Notes under the pieces: generated by a model
The model's database searches: none
The model's input: only the letters and a program-made list of their open reading frames with translations
Told to the model about the DNA's origin: nothing
Assembly: GCF_028368855.1 (NCBI RefSeq)
Contig: NZ_JAQNCY010000001.1
Coordinates: 248,001-312,000, forward strand
Length of the DNA: 64,000 bases
Direction: 5' to 3'
Origin: Leisingera sp. SS27
Lineage (GTDB): Bacteria; Pseudomonadota; Alphaproteobacteria; Rhodobacterales; Rhodobacteraceae
Made by a program: the position numbers and the translations under genes
Part shown: positions 9,875-19,218 of the stretch, piece by piece
How the letters are laid out: each line of letters begins with the position of its first letter
How positions within the stretch are numbered: position 1 is the first letter of the stretch

Positions 9875-11290
9875 ATGTTCTGGATCGTTCTAAGCACGGC
9901 GGCCTTGGCCGCAACCTGGACGGCGGCCGGAGTGGCAGCACTAAGCGCAGCACGTACTGCACGCACCCCGCAAGGGGCCATCGGCTGGGTCGTGTTCCTT
10001 CTGTCGGCTCCGGTGCTGGCTCTGCCTGCCTACATGATTTTCGGCCACCACCGCTTCAAAGGATACTGGACGACCCGCCGGGCTGCGGAGCAGGCCGTTA
10101 TCGCCAAGCGCAACTTTACCACTGCCCGGACACAAGACGTTTCTGAACTGACCGTAAATACAGCCCCCTTTGAGGTGATTGCAGGTCTGAACGTCTGTCA
10201 GGGCAATGGCATGAGACTGCTGCTCAACGGCACAGAAACCTTCACCTCCATCTTCGAAGCGATTGATAACGCGCAGGATTACATTCTGGTGCAGTATTAC
10301 ATCCTGCACGCCGACGGCGTCGGGATGCAACTGCAGAACCGGCTGATTGCCGCCGCACAGCGTGGTGTGACTGTCTGGCTCATGACGGACAGCATTGGCA
10401 GCCGAAAGCTGCCGCGCGACTACAAGCAAGCGCTGGAAAACGTCGGCGTCAACATGATTGATCCAGCGGTCCAGCGCGGCCCCTGGCACCGTTTGCGGAT
10501 CAATTTCCGAAACCACCGGAAAACTGTGATCGTGGATGGGCGGATTGGCTTTACCGGCGGTCTCAACGCCGGGGAGGAATACATGGGGCTGGATCCGGAA
10601 TTCGGACCTTGGCGCGATACGCACGTCCGGCTTACCGGACCCGTGGTCCAACAGCTTCAGTTGTCCTTTGCAGAAGATTGGCACTGGCGAACCCAAGAAC
10701 CTATCCTGGACCTTCTTGCCTGGAAGCCCGAAGTGTCACCGCAGGACCTGCCAGGCCTCATCGTCTCGACTGGGCCAGGTGACACAACCGGCAATGGCTC
10801 CATGCTCTATTTCTCCGCGATCACTGCGGCGCAGTCCAGGATCTGGCTGGCGTCTCCATACTTCGTTCCTGATCAGGATGTTTTTGCAGCCTTGAAGCAT
10901 GCGGGCCTGCGGGGTGTTGATGTCCGGGTACTTTTGCCAGAAACTATTGACCACCACCTGCCATGGCTCGCCAGCTTTGCATTTTTTGATGAGTTGCGCG
11001 ACGCCGGGGTTCGGATCCTGCGCTATCAGGGCGGCTTCATGCACCAAAAGTGCTTTGTAGCCGACGACACAATTGCCGGCATCGGGACCGCAAACCTCGA
11101 CAACCGCTCCTTCCGGCTGAATTTCGAAACCATGGCGCTTTTTTTTGATCCGGGCCCCGCCTCCGAAATTGCCAACATGCTGGCAGAAGACTTTCAGAGT
11201 GCGTACGAAATGACCGAAAGTCTGAGCCAGCAGAAACTCTGGATCAGGCTTCTGGCACCTGCAGCGCGCCTGTTCGCCCCAGTGCTCTAG
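9875..11290 (+). CDS. cls: Cardiolipin synthase (phospholipase D family)
   Basis: Membrane enzyme of 471 residues that makes cardiolipin from phosphatidylglycerol. There are two N-terminal hydrophobic segments (residues about 2-25 and 34-55), and then two PLD domains with HKD motifs: HRKTVIVDGRIGFTGG near residue 214 and HQKCFVADDTIAGIGTANLD near 389. Both His, Lys and Asp residues are intact. GGAG lies 9 nt before the ATG at 9875; an in-frame TTG at 9863 is less likely. Length and domain order match bacterial ClsA-type enzymes. Confidence 0.93.
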   Translation: MFWIVLSTAALAATWTAAGVAALSAARTARTPQGAIGWVVFLLSAPVLALPAYMIFGHHRFKGYWTTRRAAEQAVIAKRNFTTARTQDVSELTVNTAPFEVIAGLNVCQGNGMRLLLNGTETFTSIFEAIDNAQDYILVQYYILHADGVGMQLQNRLIAAAQRGVTVWLMTDSIGSRKLPRDYKQALENVGVNMIDPAVQRGPWHRLRINFRNHRKTVIVDGRIGFTGGLNAGEEYMGLDPEFGPWRDTHVRLTGPVVQQLQLSFAEDWHWRTQEPILDLLAWKPEVSPQDLPGLIVSTGPGDTTGNGSMLYFSAITAAQSRIWLASPYFVPDQDVFAALKHAGLRGVDVRVLLPETIDHHLPWLASFAFFDELRDAGVRILRYQGGFMHQKCFVADDTIAGIGTANLDNRSFRLNFETMALFFDPGPASEIANMLAEDFQSAYEMTESLSQQKLWIRLLAPAARLFAPVL

Positions 11291-11784
11291 CCGTCCGCGC
11301 CGGGACGTTGTCCATTGAAGGAAAACAGCCGCCCCATGGCACTTACAAGGAACGCTGTGCTGATCCCGAACCCGAACAGCCCCGTTACCGCAGCCAAGGC
11401 CGCAAAAATCCTAAGAGCAGGCCCCAGCACCACATCGCCATAGCCAAGCGTGGTATAGGTCACCAGCGAGAAATACACCGACGTGTTCCAATCCTCGATC
11501 GCGCCGACCATAACAAAGGCCGAAGACCAGATCCAAACCTGGGCCGTATGGCTGCCGAGAATGATAAAAATGGCAACCAGCAGCATCAGCCCCAACTGCC
11601 AGGGCCGGTAGGGTTTGGGAAACCGTTTGGACATCCTGTTCAGCACCGAGGCGCACCAGACCAATACCGTGATTTCAAGGATCAGGCAGGCGCTGAGGTA
11701 GATTGACCCCCACAGAAGCTGGTTCCACAGCGTCACGCCTAACCTCCCGTTTGAACTTGCTTTGGCAACCCTTGGCTGCACCAT
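11287..11784 (-). CDS. Small two-TM potassium channel family protein
   Basis: Protein of 165 residues with hydrophobic segments and an ion-channel pore region (Ion_trans_2). The selectivity-filter motif TTLGYGDV follows a pore helix (SVYFSLVTYT) and is followed by a last membrane helix ending ISTAFLVSAMGRLF. No cytoplasmic RCK or cyclic-nucleotide domain is present. GGGA upstream of the ATG at 11784 supports this start; the longer frame to 11943 overlaps the divergent ABC gene. The gene converges on cls with a 4-nt overlap of the stop regions. Confidence 0.85.
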   Translation of the reverse strand: MVQPRVAKASSNGRLGVTLWNQLLWGSIYLSACLILEITVLVWCASVLNRMSKRFPKPYRPWQLGLMLLVAIFIILGSHTAQVWIWSSAFVMVGAIEDWNTSVYFSLVTYTTLGYGDVVLGPALRIFAALAAVTGLFGFGISTAFLVSAMGRLFSFNGQRPGADG

Positions 11785-11930
11785 AGAAATCCCGTGTGAA
11801 AGACGCAATTGCAGCATTCCGCCACGGCGCAGTGACCCTACATCACGGTCTCGCGTCTGGACATAGCCGGCACAAGCGTATTGAGTAATTTGGCAGCAGA
11901 TAAAGGCCCGAGGCGCAGAGACAGACGCAA

Positions 11931-12587
11931 ATGGTTCTGACAATCCGCAATGTGACCAAGCGTTTTCCGGGCCAGACGGAGGAAACCGCCGTGCTCCGCG
12001 GGGTATCTCTGGATCTGGATCGCGGCCGCAGCCTGGCCCTGACAGGAGAAAGCGGATCCGGCAAGAGTACCCTGCTGCATCTGGCCGGTGCGCTGGACCA
12101 TTTTGAAAGCGGCGAAATCACTATTGGCGGCACGCGTCTCTCCGAGCTGGGTGACACTCAGCGCGCCGCGCTGCGCCGCCGTGATGTTTCGCTTGTTTTC
12201 CAGCAATTTAACCTGATACCTTCACTTGATGTCAGCAAAAACATCGTCTTGCATGCGCGTCTTGGCGGCAGATTGGATGAGGGCTGGGTGACGCGGCTTT
12301 CAGAGCGGCTAGGGCTTGCTGGTCTTCTGGACCGCTATCCCGAACAGCTTTCCGGCGGACAGCAGCAGCGTGTGGCAATTGCCCGCGCGCTTGCTGTGCG
12401 GCCCAAATTGCTGCTGGCAGATGAGCCGACCGGAAACCTGGATGAAACGGCCAGCGCAGCCGTGATGGAACTGATGCTGGAACTTGTCCGGGAAAGCGGC
12501 ACTGCACTGTTTCTGGTTACCCATTCAGAAGCAATTGCCCGGATGCTAGACCAGCGCCTGCATTTGCGGCACGGCAAGGCCGCATGA
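11931..12587 (+). CDS. LolD/MacB-type ABC transporter ATP-binding protein
   Basis: ATPase of 218 residues with Walker A GESGSGKST (about 39-47), Q-loop VFQQFNLIPS, signature LSGGQQQR, Walker B LLLADEPTGNLD and the H-loop VTHSE. The QQFNLIPSL and ADEPTGNLD forms are typical of the MacB/LolD class that works with FtsX-like permeases and moves substrates out of the inner membrane without a transport channel. Its stop overlaps the permease start (ATGA), so the two are translationally coupled. It is the first gene of a three-gene operon. Confidence 0.93.
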   Translation: MVLTIRNVTKRFPGQTEETAVLRGVSLDLDRGRSLALTGESGSGKSTLLHLAGALDHFESGEITIGGTRLSELGDTQRAALRRRDVSLVFQQFNLIPSLDVSKNIVLHARLGGRLDEGWVTRLSERLGLAGLLDRYPEQLSGGQQQRVAIARALAVRPKLLLADEPTGNLDETASAAVMELMLELVRESGTALFLVTHSEAIARMLDQRLHLRHGKAA

Positions 12588-15001
12588 TAAGCGCTGCGCT
12601 TCCAGCAATTCTGTCCCATTGGCGGCGCCACCCTCTGCAACTGGCTACCCTGATCGCCGGGCTGGCGCTCGCGGCCGGTTTGTGGTCGGCCGTCCAGGCA
12701 ATCAACGCCGAGGCGCGGGCGAGTTACTCCCGCGCAGCCGAACAGCTTGGCACGGCGGGACTTGCCCGGCTTGTTCCAGAGTCCGGATCCATCCCAATTG
12801 CCCGCTACGCCGAGTTGCGGCGCTCGGGATGGAAGCTTGCTCCAGTGCTGGAAGGAGTTGTCAGATTCGACCGGCAAAGCTTTGATATCATGGGTGTTGA
12901 CCTGCTCCAGCATCCGAACGCACCGGACCTTGCCAAAGCCGCAGAAGCCGACTCCGCAGCACCACTGGAGGCACTGCGGCCGCCAGGGCGGATTTTTGCG
13001 CACCCGGAAACAGCCGCGCTTTTTTTCAAAGCGCAGCAAGTGCATCCAGTAACCCCTTTGGAGGCGTTGCCGCGGGGACTTGGAATGGCGGATCTCAGCC
13101 TCGCCAGCCATTTGCTCCGGCAGCCAGACAGTTTGAGTTACCTGCTGGTTCTGCCTGAACAGCCGCCTGGACTGGACCCGCTTGCCGAACTTGCGCCGGA
13201 ACTGACCTTCATCCCTGCCCGCGCAGCGGCCTCGGATACGGCACGGCTGACGGACAGTTTTCATCTGAACCTTACCGCTTTTGGCCTGCTGTCCTTTGCT
13301 GTCGGCCTGTTCATCGTTCAGGGCACCATCGCGCTGAGCTTGGAACAGCGGCGCGGGATGATCCGGACCCTGCGCAGTCTTGGTGTGCCTATGCGGCTGC
13401 TGACCGGTCTGTTTATCGCCGAACTCGCCGCCATTGCCCTGGTAGCGGGTATTGCCGGGCTTGTGTGCGGCTACCTGTTGGCGGCGGCATTGCTGCCCGG
13501 CGTCAATGCGACCTTGGCCGGGCTTTATGGCGCGTCCGTGGATGGCAGTTTGTCACTGCGCCCGGGCTGGGTGTTTTCAGGGCTTGCGATGACGCTGGGC
13601 GGCGCGTTTCTGGCCGGTGCGCGGTCGCTCTTTGCGCTTTGGCGGATGCCGATTCTGGCTGCTCCGGCAACCCGCGCCCGCGGCCAGCAAGCCAGCCGTT
13701 CGCATGTGGTCAGCGCTTTCTCCGGCGTTGCAACCATAATTGCTGGTTTAGTAATTATATCGATTTATCAGAATCTTATTGCAGGCTTTGCATTCCTTGG
13801 CGCACTCATGCTGGGCGCTGCGCTTTTGCTGCCGCTGCTGATTTCGGCGGGCCTATCGCTCGGAGCGAAGATGGCAAAGGGCGCGTTGACTGAATGGCTG
13901 TGGGCTGACACCCGCGCTCAGCTCCCTGGCATGTCCCTGGCATTAATGGCACTGCTGCTCGCTTTGGCTGCGAATGTTGGCGTTGGCACAATGGTGTCCA
14001 GTTTCCGCCTGACCTTTACCGGCTGGTTGGATCAGCGCCTGTTCGCGGAAGTCTATGTCACTGCTGCAAGCGATGCTCAGGGTGCTGAACTGGCGCAATG
14101 GCTGGAGACGCAGGGCGTCACGGCACTATCCCGCAGTTATCATGACACCCGGTTCAAGAGCGCACCGCTGCGGGTTTACGGATTTGAAGATGACTCAGCC
14201 TACAGGTCCAACTGGCCCCTGTTGGACGCCTTGCCGGATGTCTGGGACAAAACCGCGAGAGGTGACTCTGTGCTGATAAACGAGCAGCTTGCACGCCGGC
14301 ACGGGCTGGTACCCGGCAAAATCCTGGAACTTGAACCTGGATGGCGCCTGCCAATTGCCGGGGTTTACTCGGATTACGGCAATCCGAACGGCCAAGCCAT
14401 GGTTGCGCTGCAAGCGCTGCAAAAACACGTGCCTGGCCTGCCCAACCGGAGTTTCGGCCTGCGCGCAGCTCCGCAAGAGGTTTCCACCTTGATCACCTTA
14501 ATCAGACAGAGGTTTGACATCCCAAGGGAAAACATCACAGACCAAGCCACAGTCAAGGCGCGTTCACTGGAAGTTTTCGACAGAACTTTTGTCATTACCG
14601 CGGCTTTGAACCTGCTGACGCTGGGTGTCGCGGGGTTTGCGCTGCTGACCAGCCTGCTCACGCTGTGGAGCCAGCGCCTGCCTCAGCTAGCGCCGGTATG
14701 GGCCATGGGCGTGACCCGCCGCCAGCTGGCCGCCGCTGAGGTTCTGCGCAGCCTTCTGCTTGCGGCTGGCACAGCGGTTCTTGCGCTGCCACTGGGGCTG
14801 GTTCTGGCTTGGGTTCTGCTTTCGGTGATAAATGTGGCAGCCTTTGGCTGGAAGCTGCCCATGTATCTGTTTCCGCTAGATTGGCTGCGGCTGTTTGTGC
14901 TGGCACTTCTCGCTGCGGTTACTGCTGCAGCCCTTCCAGCGTGGAGGCTGAGCCGGATTGACCCGGCAGATCTGCTCAAGGTATTTGCCAATGAACGCTA
15001 A
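12584..15001 (+). CDS. FtsX-like ABC transporter permease
   Basis: Permease of 805 residues. One membrane segment is near the N-terminus (about 18-40), followed by a large extracytoplasmic domain, three segments at about 225-350, further segments in the middle (about 375-470), a second extracytoplasmic domain, and three C-terminal helices. The repeated FtsX module motifs appear as RTLRSLGVPMRLLTGLFIAE and WAMGVTRRQLAAAEVLRS. The duplicated layout matches AttF/AttG-like or YbbP-like permeases. It overlaps the ATPase gene by 4 nt and the AttH-like gene by 11 nt. Confidence 0.9.
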   Translation: MISAALPAILSHWRRHPLQLATLIAGLALAAGLWSAVQAINAEARASYSRAAEQLGTAGLARLVPESGSIPIARYAELRRSGWKLAPVLEGVVRFDRQSFDIMGVDLLQHPNAPDLAKAAEADSAAPLEALRPPGRIFAHPETAALFFKAQQVHPVTPLEALPRGLGMADLSLASHLLRQPDSLSYLLVLPEQPPGLDPLAELAPELTFIPARAAASDTARLTDSFHLNLTAFGLLSFAVGLFIVQGTIALSLEQRRGMIRTLRSLGVPMRLLTGLFIAELAAIALVAGIAGLVCGYLLAAALLPGVNATLAGLYGASVDGSLSLRPGWVFSGLAMTLGGAFLAGARSLFALWRMPILAAPATRARGQQASRSHVVSAFSGVATIIAGLVIISIYQNLIAGFAFLGALMLGAALLLPLLISAGLSLGAKMAKGALTEWLWADTRAQLPGMSLALMALLLALAANVGVGTMVSSFRLTFTGWLDQRLFAEVYVTAASDAQGAELAQWLETQGVTALSRSYHDTRFKSAPLRVYGFEDDSAYRSNWPLLDALPDVWDKTARGDSVLINEQLARRHGLVPGKILELEPGWRLPIAGVYSDYGNPNGQAMVALQALQKHVPGLPNRSFGLRAAPQEVSTLITLIRQRFDIPRENITDQATVKARSLEVFDRTFVITAALNLLTLGVAGFALLTSLLTLWSQRLPQLAPVWAMGVTRRQLAAAEVLRSLLLAAGTAVLALPLGLVLAWVLLSVINVAAFGWKLPMYLFPLDWLRLFVLALLAAVTAAALPAWRLSRIDPADLLKVFANER

Positions 15002-16040
15002 GATCTTTCTAGTTGCCTCGGGCCTCATCTGGGCAACTGCCGTGCAGCCGCAAGGCTATGCCGGGCTGGGAACGGACGCGGAGGGGTTTGCTATCCCAAA
15101 ACCCGATACCGGGCCGACCTTCCCTGCGGACCACGGCCCTCACCCTGATTTCCGTATTGAATGGTGGTACTTGACGGCCAACCTTGAAGGCGCGGATGGC
15201 GCAGATTATGGCATTCAATGGACACTGTTCCGCTCTGCTCTGGCCCCCGGAGAAGCAGCAGGCTGGCAAAGTCCGCAAATCTGGATGGCTCATGCCGCCG
15301 TCACCACAAAAGACAAGCACCTGTTTGCTGAACGTATCGCGCGCGGCGGTGTAGGACAGGCTGGTGTGCAAACGCATCCCTTTTCCGCATGGATCGACAA
15401 CTGGCAAATGCGTTCCGCCGATGAGACGATTGAAAATATTTCTCTTTCCGCCTCCGGAATGGAGTTCTCCTACGACCTGAATCTAATGGCGGACGGCCCG
15501 CTGGTTCTGCAAGGCAATGCCGGCTACTCCGTCAAGTCTGCCAGTGGCCAGGCGAGCCATTATTATTCTCAGCCTCACTATATGGTTTCCGGAACACTGT
15601 CGCTGCCTGACGGGCCGGTGGATGTCACCGGCCATGGCTGGCTGGACCGCGAATGGTCAAGCCAGCCGCTGGCAGAGGATCAAAGCGGCTGGGACTGGTT
15701 TTCGCTCAGCTTCGACAGCGGCGAAAAGCTGATGGGGTTTGTCCTGCGCGGTGCACGCGGCGATTTCACCTCCGGCACCTGGATATCCGCTGACGGCACC
15801 GCCGAACCGCTGGAACCAGGCGCTTTTCAAGCGCAGCCGCTTGGTATCAGAGATGTTCAAGGCCGCGAGATGCCCACGCACTGGCATGCCTCTGTGCCAG
15901 ACAAGGGTGTTTCCGTCGAAGTTCTGGCGCTGAATCCGCAAAGCTGGATGGGCACCTCGTTCTCTTATTGGGAAGGCCCGGTCACGGTCACAGGAAGCCA
16001 CAGCGGCAAAGGCTACCTTGAGATGACCGGCTACGAATAA
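14991..16040 (+). CDS. AttH/CrtC-like lipocalin-fold secreted protein
   Basis: Exported protein of 349 residues with an N-terminal signal peptide (MNAKIFLVASGLIWATAVQP). It belongs to the CrtC/AttH superfamily (PF07143 and lipocalin_9). The motifs FRIEWWYLTANLEG, YGIQWTLFRSAL, WMAHAAVTTKD and GHGWLDREWSSQPL are the conserved core of the paired lipocalin-like barrels. AttH proteins are encoded with LolD- and FtsX-like ABC genes, as here. The name hydroxyneurosporene hydratase would be wrong, since no carotenoid genes are near. A role in exporting or handling a lipophilic compound is inference. Confidence 0.87.
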   Translation: MNAKIFLVASGLIWATAVQPQGYAGLGTDAEGFAIPKPDTGPTFPADHGPHPDFRIEWWYLTANLEGADGADYGIQWTLFRSALAPGEAAGWQSPQIWMAHAAVTTKDKHLFAERIARGGVGQAGVQTHPFSAWIDNWQMRSADETIENISLSASGMEFSYDLNLMADGPLVLQGNAGYSVKSASGQASHYYSQPHYMVSGTLSLPDGPVDVTGHGWLDREWSSQPLAEDQSGWDWFSLSFDSGEKLMGFVLRGARGDFTSGTWISADGTAEPLEPGAFQAQPLGIRDVQGREMPTHWHASVPDKGVSVEVLALNPQSWMGTSFSYWEGPVTVTGSHSGKGYLEMTGYE

Positions 16041-16060
16041 GGGCGCCCGCAGGCGCCCTT
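16039..16060. terminator. Bidirectional terminator hairpin
   Basis: A stem of 7-9 bp (GGGCGCC / GGCGCCC, extended by AA / TT) with loop CGCA lies between the convergent attH-like and uspA genes. On the plus strand TTGTTT follows. Confidence 0.75.
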
Positions 16061-16067
16061 GTTTAAC

Positions 16068-16499
16068 TTAGCGGACCACAAAGACCGAACAGTCCGAGTG
16101 GCGGATCACCCGGGCCGCGTTTGGCCCCAGCAGGTAATCCTTCAGGTCCCGCTTATGCGCGCCGATCACGATCAGCCCGCTGCCTGCGGTTTCCGCAACC
16201 TTCAGGATTTCCTGATAGGCCGTCCCGGTCGCCACCAGATGGCGGACCCTGGCATTGCGCTCCTTGCCAAGAACGCTTTCGCACAGGCCGGTCAGCCGTT
16301 GAGTGGTGTCTTTGACAGCCTTCTCGTGGTGGTGCTCCTCAAAAAAGCCCGAGACCCAGCTTTCACCAAAGTCTGGCAGCACGTTGACAACATCCAGCTG
16401 CGCGCCATCCAGATCGGCCAGCCGGGCAGCCTGAACCAGAACTTTTTCGTCCAGATCCGGGTCGTTCAGTTCCAAGGCGCAAAGAACAGGTTTTCTCAT
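16068..16499 (-). CDS. Universal stress protein UspA family
   Basis: Single-domain universal stress protein of 143 residues. The ATP-binding signature G-x2-x-G-x9-G is seen in GAHKRDLKDYLLGPNAARV, and HSDCSVFVVR is the usual last strand. It overlaps the TRAP permease gene by 4 nt (ATGA), so translation is coupled. In Halomonas the Usp protein TeaD is encoded with the ectoine TRAP transporter TeaABC and regulates it; a similar control role here is a reasonable inference. Confidence 0.92.
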   Translation of the reverse strand: MRKPVLCALELNDPDLDEKVLVQAARLADLDGAQLDVVNVLPDFGESWVSGFFEEHHHEKAVKDTTQRLTGLCESVLGKERNARVRHLVATGTAYQEILKVAETAGSGLIVIGAHKRDLKDYLLGPNAARVIRHSDCSVFVVR

Positions 16500-19105
16500 G
16501 CTGTTACTCCTTCTTCTTCACGCGCGCGGCCGCGCTGCATAAGGGCAACCAGCGCCACCAGCAGAAGTGCCGGCAGGAACATCAGTTCCTTCGGAAGCTG
16601 GCTGGCGGGGGCCTGGATGGTGACGATCTGCACCGGCGCGTCGGCATAGAAATCGAAGCTTTCCAGGTTGGGGGCTGCAGGCGTGCCGAACATCGGCTCT
16701 TCCAGCTTGACCGCACCATCCTCTTCCAGCAGCAGCAGACCATAGGCATCCAAGGCCGCCTGCCCGTCCGAGCCATCGGCGGTCATGATCATCGTGGTGC
16801 TCTTGATCTCAGAAGTGTCGAAATCGGGACCTTCAACAGTGATCCGAAGCTCAGCTCCCGGTTCTGCCTCACCCAGAGCCTGCGCCAGCTGGGCCGGCGG
16901 AACCTGGGTAAACGGCGGCATCACCCGGTCCATGAAGAAATCCGGCCGGAACAGCGCAAAGGCTGCAAAGATCAGCAGGATGCTCTCATAGATCCGGTTG
17001 CGGCTGACGAAGTAGCCCATGGTGCCCGCGGTAAAGACAAGAATCGCAATGGTGGCTGATATGGCCACAAGTATCCCCTGTATCCAGTTTACATCGATTA
17101 GCAGCAGGTCGGTGTTGAAGATAAACACAAAAGGCAGTGCCACAGTCCGCAAGCTGTAGAAGAAGGCGGTGAAACCTGTGCGGATCGCATCCCCGCCAGA
17201 CACCGCCGCGGCGGCAAAGCTGGCAAGCCCCACAGGAGGTGTCACGTCAGCCATGATCCCGAAGTAGAACACAAACAGGTGCACAGCAATCAGTGGCACG
17301 ATGAGACCGGACTGGGCACCCAGTTCCACGACCACACCCGCCATCAGCGAGCTGACGACGATGTAGTTGGCGGTGGTTGGCAGGCCCATGCCCAGCACCA
17401 GCGACAGAAGGCCAACCATCACCAGCATCAGGATCAGGTTGCCGCCGGAGACGAACTCGACCAGATCAGCCATCACCTGTCCGACTCCGGTCAGGGTCAC
17501 GGTGCCGACGATCACGCCAGCCGTTGCTGTGGCCAGCGCGATACCGATCATATTGCGGGCGCCGTCGATCAGGCCGTTCCACAGGTCATGCACACCTTCC
17601 ACGAAGGCGTTTGCCATGTCGCTCTGACCGCGGAAAATGGCCTTGAGCGGTTTCTGGGTCAGCAGTATCACAAACAGCAATGCTGTGGCCCAGAATGCCG
17701 ACAGGCCGGGCGACTTCTGTTCAATCATCAGGAAGTAGACCAGCACGATGATCGGCAGCAGGTAATGCAGGCCTGCCTTGTAGATCTCAGCAACAACCGG
17801 CAGTTCGACCTCTTTGGCGTTGGGGTCATCCGGCACCAGGTCATCAACACCCGAAGCCAGCCACAGCAGCGCGATGTAGGCAACCACGACCAGCGCCGAC
17901 AGGGTCAGGCCGGAGGCACCGGGCATCGCTGCGACAATCCACTTCACCGGGTACTGAACGCCATAGCAGAGCGCCGCAAAGCCCGCGAAGAACAAAGCCA
18001 TGCCGCCAATAGTGCGGCCCATGGACACCACGCGGTTGCCCAGCGTCGGCATGTTCCGCTTCACGGCCTCAAGGTGCACGATATAGACCAGCGCGATGTA
18101 GGAAATCGCAGCCGGCAGAAAGGCATGGGTGATCACCTCGACATAGGAGATGCCCACGTATTCCACCATGAGGAAGGCCGCAGCACCCATCACCGGCGGC
18201 ATGATCTGGCCGTTCACGGAGGACGCGACCTCGACCGAGCCAGCCTGCTCAGAGGTGAAGCCAACCCGCTTCATCAGCGGGATGGTGAAAGTGCCGGTGG
18301 TGACCACGTTGGCGATGGAGGAGCCGGAAATCAGGCCTGTCGCAGCAGAGCCGACAACAGCCGCCTTGGCCGGGCCGCCGCGCAGGTGGCCAAGCGCGCC
18401 AAAGGCCATCTTGATGAAGTAATTGCCGGCCCCCGCCTTATCCAGCAGCGCGCCAAACAGCACGAAGAGGAAGACGAATTTGGTGGAGACACCCAGGGCA
18501 ATGCCAAACACGCCCTCGGAGGTGATCCACATGTGGCTCATCGCCTTCTTCAGGCTGGCACCTTTCCAGCGGATAACCTCGGGCACCCATTCGGAGGAGC
18601 CGAAGAAGACATAGGCCAGGAAGATCGTCGCAATGATCGCCATCGCCGGGCCAAGCGCGCGGCGTGCGGCCTCGAACAGCAGGAGCAGGCCTGCCAGCGC
18701 AAACCATTTGTCCATGTCGTCGGCAAGTCCGCCGGAATCAACGATTTTTTGGTAGAAGATGTAGCCATACATGGCGATTGCAGTACCGGCCAGCGCGAAC
18801 ATCCAATCCTGTACAGGAATGTAATTCCGCGGGCTGGACTTGAATGCGGGATATGCTGCGTAGGCCAGGAAAATGGCAAAAGCCAAATGAATTTGGCGGG
18901 AATTGTTGATCACGCTGCCAGGCAGCAGCTGATTGGCCAGCGGCGAGGCCAGGATGACTTGGAACACGGACCAGATGACGGCGACAATCGCCAGAAACAG
19001 TCCCACGCTTCCCACCGGGTTGCGGGCGCCGGCGTCTGAGGACGCGACAAGTTCCTGAAGCTCTTCTTCACTGAGCGGCCGATTTCCCTGAGCATCGGAT
19101 GTCAT
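16496..19105 (-). CDS. TRAP transporter fused 4TM/12TM permease (TAXI type)
   Basis: Inner-membrane permease of 869 residues that fuses the small (DctQ-like) and large (DctM-like) TRAP subunits, as in TAXI-TRAP systems. The DctM part carries GGPAKAAVVGSAATGLISGS and SVEVASSVNGQIMPPVMGAA, and a second conserved block near GVGQVMADLVEFVSGGN and MGLPTTANYIVVSSLMAG. After the last helices there is a C-terminal DUF3394-like domain (about 700-830) and a final hydrophobic segment. It lies downstream of the TAXI receptor gene. The substrate is unknown. Confidence 0.93.
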   Translation of the reverse strand: MTSDAQGNRPLSEEELQELVASSDAGARNPVGSVGLFLAIVAVIWSVFQVILASPLANQLLPGSVINNSRQIHLAFAIFLAYAAYPAFKSSPRNYIPVQDWMFALAGTAIAMYGYIFYQKIVDSGGLADDMDKWFALAGLLLLFEAARRALGPAMAIIATIFLAYVFFGSSEWVPEVIRWKGASLKKAMSHMWITSEGVFGIALGVSTKFVFLFVLFGALLDKAGAGNYFIKMAFGALGHLRGGPAKAAVVGSAATGLISGSSIANVVTTGTFTIPLMKRVGFTSEQAGSVEVASSVNGQIMPPVMGAAAFLMVEYVGISYVEVITHAFLPAAISYIALVYIVHLEAVKRNMPTLGNRVVSMGRTIGGMALFFAGFAALCYGVQYPVKWIVAAMPGASGLTLSALVVVAYIALLWLASGVDDLVPDDPNAKEVELPVVAEIYKAGLHYLLPIIVLVYFLMIEQKSPGLSAFWATALLFVILLTQKPLKAIFRGQSDMANAFVEGVHDLWNGLIDGARNMIGIALATATAGVIVGTVTLTGVGQVMADLVEFVSGGNLILMLVMVGLLSLVLGMGLPTTANYIVVSSLMAGVVVELGAQSGLIVPLIAVHLFVFYFGIMADVTPPVGLASFAAAAVSGGDAIRTGFTAFFYSLRTVALPFVFIFNTDLLLIDVNWIQGILVAISATIAILVFTAGTMGYFVSRNRIYESILLIFAAFALFRPDFFMDRVMPPFTQVPPAQLAQALGEAEPGAELRITVEGPDFDTSEIKSTTMIMTADGSDGQAALDAYGLLLLEEDGAVKLEEPMFGTPAAPNLESFDFYADAPVQIVTIQAPASQLPKELMFLPALLLVALVALMQRGRAREEEGVTA

Positions 19106-19177
19106 GGATAATCTCCCCTGCGGCCGCCGTTTCCCGGGGCCGGTATAGTCAAGCCCGGGCCTTGGGCCTCAGGCGAA

Positions 19178-19202
19178 AACGGGGCGCTTGATGCGCCCCG
19201 TT
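19178..19202 (-). terminator. Hairpin between TAXI receptor and TRAP permease
   Basis: Perfect 10-bp stem AACGGGGCGC / GCGCCCCGTT with a 5-nt loop, followed on the minus strand by TTCGCC and not by a long T-run. It lies 17 nt after the receptor stop and about 70 nt before the permease start. It fits an attenuator or mRNA-stabilising hairpin that lets the receptor be made in excess over the permease. Confidence 0.65.
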
Positions 19203-19218
19203 CCTGCTGTCTGGCGGA

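Noticed and set aside
14991-16040. Carotenoid hydratase CrtC
   Set aside because: The fold is shared, but the gene is in an ABC export operon and no carotenoid genes are present; AttH-like is better.
17279-19039. 586-residue open frame on the plus strand
   Set aside because: It lies antisense within the TRAP permease gene, has low-complexity His/Gln/Asp-rich translation and no start signal; a typical shadow in GC-rich DNA.
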